Below are positions 1 to 10,263 of a stretch of DNA of 64,000 bases, piece after piece. A program made the translations under genes and the position numbers. The notes below the pieces were generated by a model, which was not told the DNA's origin, made no database searches, and saw only the letters and a program-made list of their open reading frames with translations. Source of the stretch: Microstegium vimineum (taxonomy: Eukaryota > Streptophyta > Magnoliopsida > Poales > Poaceae). Within the stretch, counting starts at the first letter, position 1, and each line of letters begins with the position of its first letter. The stretch is taken from assembly GCA_022036555.1 (NCBI GenBank), contig CM039119.1:434001-498000 (forward strand). The letters run 5' to 3'.

Positions 1-145
1 CATGCCAGTCGGCTTCCTCGGTGGCGTCCCCCCAGAAGACGTCGAAGGCATTGATGATCTTCTGGAGAGCTATGAGGACCATGCAACCGTCCTTGCTCAA
101 ACCACAGACGCCCAGTCTGTCCTCAACAAGTTGTTTGAGGGGTAG
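1..145 (+). CDS. 3' end of the antisense ORF of a Tat-type retrotransposon (partial)
   Basis: An open frame of 47 codons runs from the left edge and stops at a TAG at 143-145. It lies on the strand opposite to the gypsy pol genes, downstream of the integrase end (about 375). Tat-lineage Ty3/gypsy elements of grasses (Grande, RIRE2 and relatives) are known to carry an extra, usually antisense, ORF between pol and the 3' LTR, and this fragment sits in that place. The composition is ordinary soluble-protein-like (GGVPPEDVEGIDDLLESYED is visible), with no motif I recognise. The N-terminal part lies outside the window. Identification rests on position and orientation, not on sequence recognition. 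Confidence 0.5.
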   Translation, partial: MPVGFLGGVPPEDVEGIDDLLESYEDHATVLAQTTDAQSVLNKLFEG

Positions 146-374
146 TTTGTATCTAGGAATCCTCTGTAAAACTACCTATCTTATGAAATATCGTCTATGA
201 TCTGAAGAACTCTTTCTGAACTGCATGACTTGTCTTTAGTTGTTGATGTTTATATTTTTTGCTCTAAAGGCGACACATACTGCATCAGCTATTCTTTAAG
301 TTTTAAGAGTATTTTTTCGGCTAAAGGCGATGCTTCTACATCGGCTATTTATGCACAAAACTCTTTAAGTCTGT

Positions 375-1660
375 TCATGCACCAACCTCAACACTAGGAT
401 GAAATTTCTTAAGAAATCTTCCATTAATAGCTCTAGTAAACTCTTCTCCCAATAGAGTCTTCAAAATATACGCGTTACCAGGTGCACACCTCACTATCCG
501 AAAAGGTCCTTCCCAATTTGGAGATCATTTGCCGAATACTTTATCTTTTGTCCCAATCGGCAATACAGTCTTCCACACCAAATCTCCTACAAATTGCTTC
601 TCTCTGACCTTTTTGTTGTAATATCTAGCAACACGTAATTTGTTCTTCTCAATATTTTCCAATGCTTTGAGACGAACTAAATGCAAATCCTCTAATTCAT
701 CCATCATCAGGTCCTTATAATCTTCTTTCTTCAAATCATTTTGCAATGTAACTCGTCTTGAACCCGATTGCAACTCCCACTGTAGTACACCATTATGTCC
801 ATAAACTAACTCATAGGGAGATGCTTGAGTAAAAGTCATTCAGTAAGCCCATAAAGCCTCATTAAGAACCGAATGTCACTTCTTCAGCTTCTCATCAATC
901 TTCTTCTGAATAATTTTAATCATGATCTTATTTGATGCTTTGGCCTGACCATTAGCTTGTGCATAATAAGGAGAAGAATTGTATAACTTGATTCCCATTT
1001 CTTCAGCAAAATCACAAAATTCAGATGAAGTAAACTGAGTTCCCTGATCTGTCGTTATAGTTTGAGGAATCCCGAATCTATGAATTATATGCTCCTTAAC
1101 AAAATTGACTATGTTTTCTGATGTAACCTTCTTCAAAGGGATAGATTCAACCTACTTTGTAAAATAATCTGTAGCCAATAGCACAAACTTATATTCTTTG
1201 CTAGAAGGAGGATGAATCTGACCAATCAAATCTATGCCCCATCCTCTAAACGGCCAAGGTTTGATAATTGGGTTCATAACCGATGCTGGAGCTCTTTGAA
1301 TGTTGTCGAAACTCTGACAATCTTGACACCCCTTGTAATATTCAAAAACAATCTTCAAGCATAGTCGGACAAAAATAACTAGTCCTCCTGATTATCCACT
1401 TCATTCGGTAAGTCGATTGATGTGCACCACAGATCCCTTCATGTACTTCGTACATCAGCTTTCTGGCCTCCTCTTGACTCAAACATTTGAGGAATACTCC
1501 ATCTATAGATTTATAGTACAACTGGTCATCAAGGAGCACGAACTTGAGAGCTTTGTATCTGAGCTTTCGGGAAACCTTTTGTGATGGATCCTTTAAGTAA
1601 TCAGCAACTTCATTCCTCCAGTCATCAACTACTCGATTCTCATCCACAACATGAATATCT
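375..1660 (-). pseudogene. gypsy integrase, broken
   Basis: The N-terminal zinc-binding part (HEGICGAHQST, then CQDCQ) is followed by the DDE core (GWGIDLIG; TTDQGTQF; ANGQAKASNK with the glutamate position altered in the usual G-x-x-E context) and a C-terminal region containing WEGPFRI-like sequence. The frame is broken by an extra T in a T-run near 1351 and by in-frame stops at 1152-1154, 876-878, 840-842 and 525-527. The last codons end at a TGA at 375-377. Comparison with the conserved residues expected at these positions suggests tryptophan codons for three of the stops and an arginine codon for the fourth. Confidence 0.8.
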
Positions 1661-1745
1661 TGATCCTCTCGGTATCCCCAAGCAGTCTGAGCCAGTTTAT
1701 TTGCTTCTTCATTATGCCCCTAGGGATATGATGTAAGGTTGCCAC

Positions 1746-2351
1746 CTAGACATTCTTCAAAAGCTCTCGGCATTCTTCATAATATTCTCTTAATATATCA
1801 CTCTTACATTCATATTGGTCGATCAGTTGATTAATTACTAACTCAGAATCCCCAAAGATCTCAACAGCAACAGCCTTTATTTCAACAAGAAGTCGAAGTC
1901 CTCTAAGCAGTGCTTCATACCCAGCTTGATTATTAGTAACATAGAATTCAATAGGGATGGCATACTTAAAAGTCACCCCTCGTGGAGAGATCAAGAGAAT
2001 GCCAGCACCACCACCTTTGCTTAAATTAAATTCCGACAAAGCTAAAATCCACTTGCCAATCCTTCCATTTAAAATTGGCATTAATAACATATGTTTTATC
2101 ACATCAAACTTAGAAACTACCACGCATTCAGCATTTAACAAGTAGTGCCGAAACTTGGTACACGAGTAGTACACGCACAAACAAAGCTTTTCCGTAGTCG
2201 AATACCTTGTCTCTGGATCTAGCAGCTTTCGGCTAAGGTAAGCTATTACTGTTTCTTTTCCCTCGAACTCTTGCATGAGGGCCGATCCTATTGTCAGGTT
2301 GTCGGCCTCCACGTACAACTTAAAAGGCTTATCAAGCTGTGGAGGTATCAA
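1746..2351 (-). pseudogene. gypsy RNase H plus second archaeal-type RNase H
   Basis: The first half (LDKPFKLYVEADN to about residue 105) is the RT-linked RNase H found in all Ty3/gypsy polyproteins. The second half contains a separate RNase H-like unit (NQAGYEALLRGL, FGDSELVINQL). This tandem arrangement assigns the element to the Tat lineage. The first unit continues in frame, across the solo LTR at 2353-3592, from the RT region at 3598 and above. A stop ends the frame at 1746, and the linker to the integrase holds further stops. Confidence 0.82.
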
Positions 2352-2352
2352 C

Positions 2353-3592
2353 TGTTAGGAATATGCCCTAGAGCTAATCATGTAGATGATTATTCCGATT
2401 GTATCCATGATTAATAAAGTGTTCTTTGAATATCCATTATAGACAAATAGTATTGATTGACAATTATGTGAATTGTTTGTGGAACTCAATTACCTGAATG
2501 GTTATTCTAAAAGTTGTCCCTGGTCGGCATTCTTGTAAGAGCACACTTGAATATTAGACCAGCACATGTATTAGTTGATGGCTATGTTTCACAAGTCATA
2601 GACATGGAGATGTCAAACTAATAATGTGGGCACATGTGAAACATGTAGGCTGGAGTGACCCAACAAGAGAAAGTCTCTATTCATGTCATGTACGTTATGT
2701 CCTTAGACCTGAGATTGTGGTATGTACTCAAGATGTGAAACGATCTACTTAGAGACTATCAAACGCTACTCTGTTATTAGGTAGTTATAAAGGTGGTCGT
2801 TGGGTGGTCGGGAAACATGCTATGAGACATAGACAATCAAGATGGAATTTGCCCCTCTCTTCGTGAGAGAGATATCACTGGATCACTCATGTGATTGGAT
2901 CAACAAATGCATGGTCGTGCTTGGGTTAAGTGTTAACCCACGAGTTGAACCATATATCATGTGGCAAAGGGAATAACTTGTACATGGTCATAGTGGTTCG
3001 TCTGATATGATCATAGCGTATGCATAGGAGTTGACACGCCTTGCTAGAGGCCGCTATCAACTATTGGTCGAGTAAGAGTACTTGGGCCATGTCTATGTAT
3101 GCGTGAGCCCATAGGGTCGCACGCTTAAAGGGCTGGAAGCCTAATTCGGGTTGGACCCGAATTAGACTAGGTTTAGGGTTACTAATGGGCCTCCAACGTG
3201 GGAGCTCGTCAGGACGCCTATATAAGCAAGGGGTGGGCGCGGGGCAAGATTTATCCACGCCTTTTGGCAGCCGCCGTCGCCTCCCCATGCTCGCGCCTTT
3301 TGCTCCTCGTGGACCTAGCAGTCCGGAGGCGCAACGCTTCCTCCCTGTACGTGTGGGATTCCTCGGAGGTGCTGCATCTGGAGCACAAGGACGAACCGCG
3401 CGAAGGGAACGTTGAGACGGACGACCACGCAACTGCACTGCCTGCTGCGACGCGCATGACTACATCAAGTCGTCTTCCGCTGCACCTGCGCGTCTAGTGG
3501 TAATCCTGTAACCTATAACTAGCAGTGGATCCTGTTTTATGAGGTCGAAAAGTTTTGTTTTCCAGCTAGCGTAGCAACCTCGTATTACATCA
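2353..3592 (+). mobile_element. Solo LTR of an Angela-like Ty1/copia element
   Basis: A 1240-bp segment beginning TGTTAGGAATATGCCC and ending ...TTACATCA interrupts the gypsy pol. It is flanked by the perfect 5-bp repeat TCAAC (2348-2352 and 3593-3597). If the segment and one copy of the repeat are disregarded, the gypsy reading frame is continuous across the site, which confirms the boundaries. The start and general layout resemble the LTR of the Angela family of Triticeae and its relatives. No internal copia sequence is present, so this is a solo LTR left by LTR-LTR recombination. ORFs at 3061-3497 are chance frames in its GC-rich promoter part. Orientation is given by the LTR start and could be checked by family alignment. 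Confidence 0.88.
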
Positions 3593-3597
3593 TCAAC

Positions 3598-4734
3598 ACA
3601 GGTGGTGCCTTCATGTACTCTTTGATCTTATCAAAAGCCTTCTGCTGCACATCACCCCATACAAACTCTTGATCCTTTTTAAGCTTCAATAGTGGAGAAA
3701 AAGGCAAAACTCTTTCTGACAAATTAGATATGAATCTTCTTACAAAATTAATCTTACCGAGCAGTGATTGCAACTCTGTAAGATAGTTGGAGGAATAACC
3801 TTGTCTATTGTTTCCATGCTCTTTTTACCGACCTCAATCCCTCCTTTATGGACTAGAAATCCTAAAAACTCACCAACCGAGACTCCAAAGGCACATTTGT
3901 TCGGGTTCATCCTCAAACCATGCTTCCTGGTGCACTCCAAAGTCTTCCTTAAATCGGCTAAATGTCCCTCGTGATTTCTAGATTTGACCACCACGTCATC
4001 AATATAGATCTCCACGATTTTGCCGATCAACTCGTGGAAAATATAGTTCATGGCTCTTTGATAAGTCGCACCAGCATTCTTTAAACCAAAAGTCATAACG
4101 ATCCATTCAAACAAACCAATATGACCAGGGCATCTGAAGGCTGTTTTGGAGATATCCTCTATTGCCATAAAGATTTGGTTATAGCCAGCATTACCATCCA
4201 TAAAGCTGATGACTTCATAACCAGTTGTGGCATCGACAAGCAAATCGGCAACCGGCATTGGATAACCATCCATTGGAGTAGCTTTATTGAGATCTCTAAA
4301 ATCAATGCAGACCCTCATCTTTCCATTCTTCTTGTACACTGGTACTATGCTTGAAATCCACTCTGCATACCTGCATGGCCGAATGAAATTTGCTTCTAAT
4401 AATCTCTCAACTTCTTTTTTCACATCGGCCAGTACCTCCTCTTTGAAATTTTTTTGAGGAGGTTGTTTGTAAGGACGATACCTGGGCTTAATCGGCAGTC
4501 GATGATCAACAATAGAACGATCCAGTCCGGGATCTTCATGTAATCCCAAGCAAAACAATCCCTGAATTCTTTTAGAAGATCTATCAACTTTAATCTATAC
4601 TCTGAATCTAAACTTGCACTGATATATATCGGCCTTAGCTTGACATCATCACCAATATTTATTTCCTCTAGCTTATCGGCCGACATAAAACCACGTCCTA
4701 ACTTTCCTTTATTGCCATCGATTGGGTTCCCCAT
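3598..4734 (-). pseudogene. gypsy reverse transcriptase
   Basis: The frame contains the RT core: RVCIDFRDLNKATP, YQRAMNYIF, EIYIDDVVVKS and NPNKCAFGV. The sequence before it (LKEFRDCFAWDY) is in another frame, so a frameshift lies near 4540. A second frame change lies near 3740-3775, where the RT passes into the KAFDKIKEYM connection. The catalytic YIDD is intact, but the polyprotein is not continuous. Confidence 0.85.
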
Positions 4735-5521
4735 TAAAAATTGCTATGGGGGCCGACTGCTTGGATCGGTTGTTGGTCCTTGTTGGAGACATTCACGGGA
4801 CCTTCTCCCCAGATTTTTCCAGAAAAACAATCTAAGCCATCATACTCCCAGTAGGCAGGTTCTGTGGCAGCAACACTCACCGAATCATCAGCATGAACAA
4901 TTTCAACATCATCCCCAACCCATTGAATGAGAATCTGATGCATGGTTGAAGGTATGCAACAGTTAGCATGGATCCAATCTCTTCCCAAGAGTAGACTATA
5001 TGCCCCCTTGCCATCAATGACAAAGAAGGTAGTGATCAAAGTCTTTGATCCAATCATCAACTCGACGTGTACCGCTCCCGGGTGTTATAAGGATTACCAG
5101 CAAAGCCTCTGAGTACTAAGTCAGTTTTCAACAATTCTTCATTAGTCATCCCGAGCTTCCTAAAAGTGGTATAAGGCATAATATTAATGGCAGCTCCTCC
5201 ATCAACAAGCATCTTGGTCAGAGGCTTGCCATTGATGTATCCCTTCACGTAAAGCAGCTTCAGATGTCGATGCTTAGCCGGTTTATCGAAAACTGCCCAT
5301 TGATTTAGGACAAGCTGGGCCATTAGATCCTGATAATCGCTCTCATCGAAATCTGAGTACACTTCCTCTTGAATGTCTTGGCTTTCGGGAGCTATGAATT
5401 CTGACAGAATGAAGAAAGTCATGCATGCATCAGCCGAACAATCTTGCTCATCAGGCTTTTTCTTAGGACGCCATATCTGTTTCTTTTCGGCAACTATTTG
5501 TGTCAGCTCTCTGTTCCTCAA
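4735..5521 (-). pseudogene. gypsy protease region
   Basis: Two fragments are seen. 5521-5057 holds KMLVDGGAAINIMP, the aspartic protease active site in the form typical of Tat elements (DGGA instead of D-T/S-G). 5060-4734 holds YSLLLGRDWIHAN, the conserved end of the protease domain (LLGRDW). They lie in different frames, with a break close to 5060. It would have released the mature proteins from the gag-pol precursor. Confidence 0.75.
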
Positions 5522-5632
5522 GCGTTGTACTCTTCTCTTCTAGCTCTTCCTCAGCCTTGGTGGGCACCATTGCCCTTTCTGCCACACATATTCATGGTGC
5601 TCTTCCTCCTCAGCACCTTCCTCATAATGGAT

Positions 5633-7665
5633 CTACTCTTGATCAGCAAATCTCTTGCCTCGTCGATTTTCAGAGCTGCCTATTTTTAAACACCGATCGT
5701 CCTTAGAAAGTTGTGTTCCAAGTCTTTCATGGACCGGACGGCGGTTGACCCGGGACTGCATGTAGCCTGAATATTGATCACTGCATTCAGGGCAATTGTT
5801 CTTAGTAGGTAACTTTAGGCCTTCATTCCAGCAATGTTTGAAAAATGGGCATCCCCAATGAGACTGCTCCTGCTCTCTCACGTATTCTTGCTCTCTCTGG
5901 TACATCTCTTCCTCGTACCTGCGATGCTCCTCCATGAACTCTTGTTCTTCGTAATACCTCTGCCTCTGATACTGCTTTTGCTCCCATCGTCATTTGTTCA
6001 ACAGAATTCGTGTTGTAACCCTAGATTTGGAAGCTTCCCCTCTCTCGGTTCGGCTATTCTGGAACTGAGCCCGTTGCCGAAACTCCTCATTTGTAATTTG
6101 CCGATCAGGGTCAACAACACTAGCTTTTCTTGCTCTGTCTGAGATCAACACCTTCATCTTGCCCTTGTCTTTGGGGTTTTCCATGGCAACCATGTTCATA
6201 GAGAAAGACACTGCCTTTGGGGTTTCGCCCAGACCAATTCGGCTATGGCTATCTCATCTTCATCATCGTACTCTGCTGCCTCTTCCAGGAAACTTTGATA
6301 CATTTCATTAGTCACATCACCCTTCTGAAAGCGGTTATCTCTTCTGAATCCTTGAGCCTGATTACTCATCATAGCCAACCGTTGCGACAACTACCCAAGA
6401 TCATCAAAGTCCATGCTGAACAGCTTTTCCCTGACATTCGGCTGCATACCTGCTATCGCCATCCCCGACAATTGATCATCTGGCAGATTCAAGGAATAGC
6501 ACAGGTTTTTGGTCTCCCTGAACCTGCGGAGGTACTCCTATGGTGTTTCATTAGTCCTCTGCCTCAAGCTCATAAGATCAACTAGCTTCTTCTCGTTAGT
6601 ACCTATAAAGAAATACGCATGGAACCTCTGCTCTAATTCCGCCCATGTACCAATGGAATTTGCCGGCAGAGATGTGAACCACGTGAAAGCCGGTCCTGTC
6701 AGAGACAATGGAAAATACCGAATCCTCCAAGCTTCATCAGCAGATGCCTCTCCAAGCTGCATCAAGTATCGGCTGATGTGTTCTATGGTGCTAGTATCAT
6801 CTTGACCAGAAAACTTGGTCAAATCCGTGGGAGGCTTAACCCTTGGAGATAGTGCCACTCGGTTATACCACTCTGGATAAGGGGACTTGTATGTATAAGA
6901 CTGATTCTTTGGCTTTAAGCCAAACTGATTCTGCATCATATCTGTTATCCTGTACATTATAACATCAATATTTGAATTTAGAGCCCCATGTGCTTGCCCT
7001 TCAAAAGGTGACCTTGCTGAGTTTTTATATCCTGGATTCAGGAGAGCATCAATAGCATTGTAATCAGCAAACTCTTGATATCCGTCTCCATACATATTCT
7101 TCTGCAACCTGTTCGCTGCTGGAGACACCTTGAAAGCCGATTGTGGGATGTTTCCTGACGCACCGAATGCAAGCTGGCCATATGTCATGGGCGGTTGTTG
7201 TTTCTGGTGAGGAGCCATCCCACCTTGGTCCATGCCAGACGCTTTGTTAATCTCAGCGGCTTTCTCCTGGTGCTTGGGCACATGGAACAATGTCGGTCCT
7301 TGCATTGGACCAGAAAACTCTTCAAATATTTTATCAGCAGACGGATCAAAAGTATTGACCATGATCGCACGAAAAGTATTTAGGAAAGCCGTATGATGAT
7401 TTCTCATAGTCTCACTCATGGCCTTGTAAACCACTTCAGTCAGCTTTCGAGCATCTTCCTCTTCGGTGTAATTAGTTTGATGTGGAAGGAGAGATCTCTG
7501 AAGTTCCTGTTTCTAAAAAACCTTATTGCTTTTGTTCTTGGAAAAGGACATTAAGCACTTGCGTTGAAACTCATCACATGCTCGTTGAACCGTATTCCTT
7601 AGGTCTTCTGGCAACTCATCCATAGTCACGTCCAGAACCTGGTTATTATCGAATTCAGGCATCTT
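5633..7665 (-). pseudogene. gypsy gag, broken
   Basis: The probable start is the ATG near 7662 (MPEFDNNQVLDVTMDELPE), just downstream of the primer binding site. The main capsid part is 7434-6538 (VKPPTDLTKFSGQDDTSTIE; TWAELEQRFHAYF). A zinc-knuckle-like part lies at 5935-5633 with the Cys/His pattern CPFFKHCWNEGLKLPTKNNC. The frame is interrupted near 7510, near 6538 and again at 6200 and 5990. Gag would package element RNA in virus-like particles; this copy cannot. Confidence 0.75.
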
Positions 7666-7673
7666 GAAATGTG

Positions 7674-7692
7674 GGTCCCACCGAGCATGCCA
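7674..7692 (-). other. Primer binding site of the gypsy element
   Basis: On the minus strand TGGCATGCTCGGTGGGACC begins with the obligatory TGG (pairing with the CCA end of a tRNA), seven bases after the presumed LTR end. A sequence of this type follows the 5' LTR in Tat-lineage elements of grasses. The exact tRNA was not determined. Confidence 0.55.
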
Positions 7693-7699
7693 AAAAATG

Positions 7700-8215
7700 T
7701 GTTGACACAAAATATGACGCAATGTGCCTCACACACAACAAGCCGGAAAGTGTGGCTTCAATCGGGTGCCCGGGTATTTCCAAATCCGGAAACGTGCCAG
7801 TCAAATTGACCTGAAACTAACAAGGGATGAAAATCATTAGATATAAAACTGGAACATGTCGGGTGAGACCAGACAGTTCCATATATACGGCCTTGAAGCC
7901 ACTTACGACGACATACAGCTATAGAAGTTGTCTGCCAATAAGTCTTATAGATCATTCGACTAAAACAAACATGGAGTACGTGAAACGTTGATTGCCGAAC
8001 GTATGTGCATGGGAAGAAAACGTATGAACGAATAACAATTAACTGTGAGTTGAAGCGTAACCAAGCTCGGCAATCTAACCGAGTTGGGATCCATGATGAA
8101 GGAACATGTAAGCAAGACATAATTAAACTAATCTAGAGCTTATATCCGCCGCACGATACTTAACCCTATCAAAGCTTAAACATGGTTAACATGCATGAAC
8201 CCGCAACATGTAACA
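7700..8215 (-). repeat. 5' LTR of the gypsy element (outer boundary approximate)
   Basis: On the minus strand the segment ends ...GTGTCAACA directly before the primer binding site. It plausibly starts at TGTTACATG (8215) or TGTTGCGGG (8208), giving short TGTT/AACA inverted termini and a length of about 510 bp. The partner LTR and target-site duplication lie outside the window, so the outer edge is an inference. No real gene lies here. Confidence 0.55.
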
Positions 8216-8379
8216 ATCTATATTAAACTAACTCGACTATTATGAACGCAAGATCTATTTGTAGAGAAGTAAAATAGATCTACAAGAAAGAATAGAGTTG
8301 ATCCATATTAATCTAGATTGAGCAAAAAGAGTGTTACAAATATATAAAATATCTAAAACATGCAACACATGATAAACTA

Positions 8380-10212
8380 GTTTGGGTCCTCTTAAGTTAG
8401 GAGCAACATACTTAGGCAATGCCTTAGTATGAATAGCAGGATGTTTTGCAATAGCAACCATAGAGGTACCACTACCATCCTTTCTAAGCATATGATCATC
8501 AATGATGGAAATAGGCTTAGAAGTCATACCTAGGGGACATGAATGAGCCATGTGTCCCCTTTCCCGACATGAGTAGCACACTCTCTTTGCTTGAGCCTTT
8601 TCTTCCTTGCTCATGTTGTGCTTCTCATTGTCTTGCCTCTTCTCTTGTGCTTGAATCTTCATCTTAAGCTTGGTAGGACACTTGAGGCAAAGTGTCCCAT
8701 ATCTTCACACTTGAAACACTTGATGTGAGCCAAGTGATTCTTCTCTTGATCTTTTCTCATCATCATCTTGTTGGCATCATGAATATGAGTTGGATGCCTT
8801 GCTCTTGCTTTGCCACCTCTTCTTGTTTTCTTCTTCTTTGTCATCCCCGAATCACCATCTTGATGGTTGATCTTGTATTGCACTTGAGGCTTGACTTGTG
8901 GCTTAGCTTGAGCAATCTTGGTTGGGCATACATTTGCAAGATGTCCCATCCCATGGCACTTGAAGCACGTGAAATGAGATAGCTTTTTTGGTTCTTGCTT
9001 CTTCTCTTTCTTGCCCTTGCTCTTGTGGAAACCAATTCCACTCTTGTCACCATAGCGTCTCTTGTGTGTCAACATATGCTCAAAGGTGACTTTGGAGTTG
9101 TAGCACCTCTCTAGCTTGTTGCTCATGTTCTTCAATTCACTTTTGAGCTCATTGTTTTCCTTCAAAAGGTTAGTCTCACAAGACATAGAAGTAGAACAAG
9201 CATCTATATTTGAAGGACATGGCATATCAAGTAAATCATCACAAGAGGTGGATACATTCTTCTTCCCTACATCACAAGGGTTAGCAACAACATGTTATTG
9301 ACATTTGACCCAAGTGATGAGCTCTCTTCATTTTTTAAGATTTAGCAATTCATTAATTAGAGAGCCATGTTTGTGAACCAAAACCTCATGAGACACACGA
9401 AGTTGCTCATGATCCAATTTTAGTTCATTATGTAAAGATTTAAGAACATCAAGTAAGTGCTTATGTTCTTCACATGAGGTCTTTAGAAATGAGTTTTCAT
9501 CTTTTAGTTTCTTTGTTTTGTTTAACTCATTTTCTAAAGCTTTTGAGAGTTTGCACATAAGCTCAAAGTTAGGGTCATCACAATCTACAATCATATTGTC
9601 AATTGATACCTTAGTGTCACCATGTGACATGAAGCAATGTGATGAGGTAGAAGAGCTTGTGGAAGCATCACTCTCATAGCCCGAGCATGCATCATCATCA
9701 AGTGTGCTTGGAGTAGCATCATCAATTGCAACACTTGATGTTGGGCCTTCATCTTTCTTGTCAAGTGATCTCTTGGTAGATAGATCATCTTCATCATCAC
9801 TTGAACATGAGGTGGAGCAATCTTCCACAATCACCGAGTTGTGGTCATGCTCAACATCCTCATGTGCCACCAACTTGGACACATCATCATCATTGTTTGG
9901 AACCTTCTCATATTTTTCAATGAGGTAGGTCCAAATCTCATGAGCGCTTTTCATATTCATGATCTCATCAAAGATGTTATCTTTCATAGAATGGTAGAGA
10001 ATGTTAGTAGCTTGACAATCGAGATGTAGGCACTTCTTTTGTGCTTGAGTTGCATCCTCTCTCTCAATTGCACAAGAGAGACCTACATCCACGATCCACC
10101 ACATTTGGGGAGAAATAAACTTATAATTATTTTCCATCCAATTTCTCCACCGTGCAAAGTGTGTGCCATCAAAAATGTGTGGACACTCAACATCTAGCCC
10201 ATAAGCCGCCAT
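8380..10212 (-). pseudogene. Ty1/copia-type gag with CCHC zinc knuckles, broken
   Basis: The ATG at 10212 opens the copia gag domain (FDGTHFARWRNWMENN; AHEIWTYLIEKYEKV). A coiled-coil and acidic middle region follows, then three CX2CX4HX4C knuckles: CFKCHGMGHLANVC, a second starting CFKCEDMGHFAS, and CYSCRERGHMAHSC. Two stops lie between 9327 and 9290. A single-base deletion near 8673 destroys the last cysteine of the second knuckle and shifts the frame. The frame then dies in AT-rich sequence below 8380. No protease, integrase or RT follows, because the gypsy insertion separates this part from the rest, if it ever existed. It could be a gag-only non-autonomous element. Confidence 0.75.
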
Positions 10213-10249
10213 CCTCTCGGGTCGGTAAAGACCACAAATGAGAGACCAA

Positions 10250-10261
10250 GCTTTAATACCA
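10250..10261 (-). other. Primer binding site of the copia element
   Basis: On the minus strand TGGTATTAAAGC is a slightly decayed form of the TGGTATCAGAGC-type site that pairs with initiator methionine tRNA. It lies two bases after the LTR end, as expected for Ty1/copia elements. Confidence 0.7.
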
Positions 10262-10263
10262 CG

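Larger units (their letters stand above)
1..8215 (-). mobile_element. Ty3/gypsy retrotransposon, Tat lineage, decayed, 3' end outside window
   Basis: Reading on the minus strand from 8215 down: LTR, primer binding site, gag, protease, reverse transcriptase, RNase H, a second (archaeal-type) RNase H, integrase, then an antisense ORF. The second RNase H between the RT-RNase H and the integrase is the hallmark of the Tat clade. The RT motif YIDD and the protease motif DGGAAINIMP are visible. All genes carry frameshifts or stops, so it is not autonomous. The 3' LTR is beyond position 1. The element is interrupted by a solo copia LTR at 2353-3592 and is itself inserted in a copia element whose gag ends near 8380. 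Confidence 0.85.

Noticed and set aside
7758..8120. 120-residue minus-strand ORF
   Set aside because: Falls in the gypsy LTR, Cys/Phe-rich chance frame without a domain.
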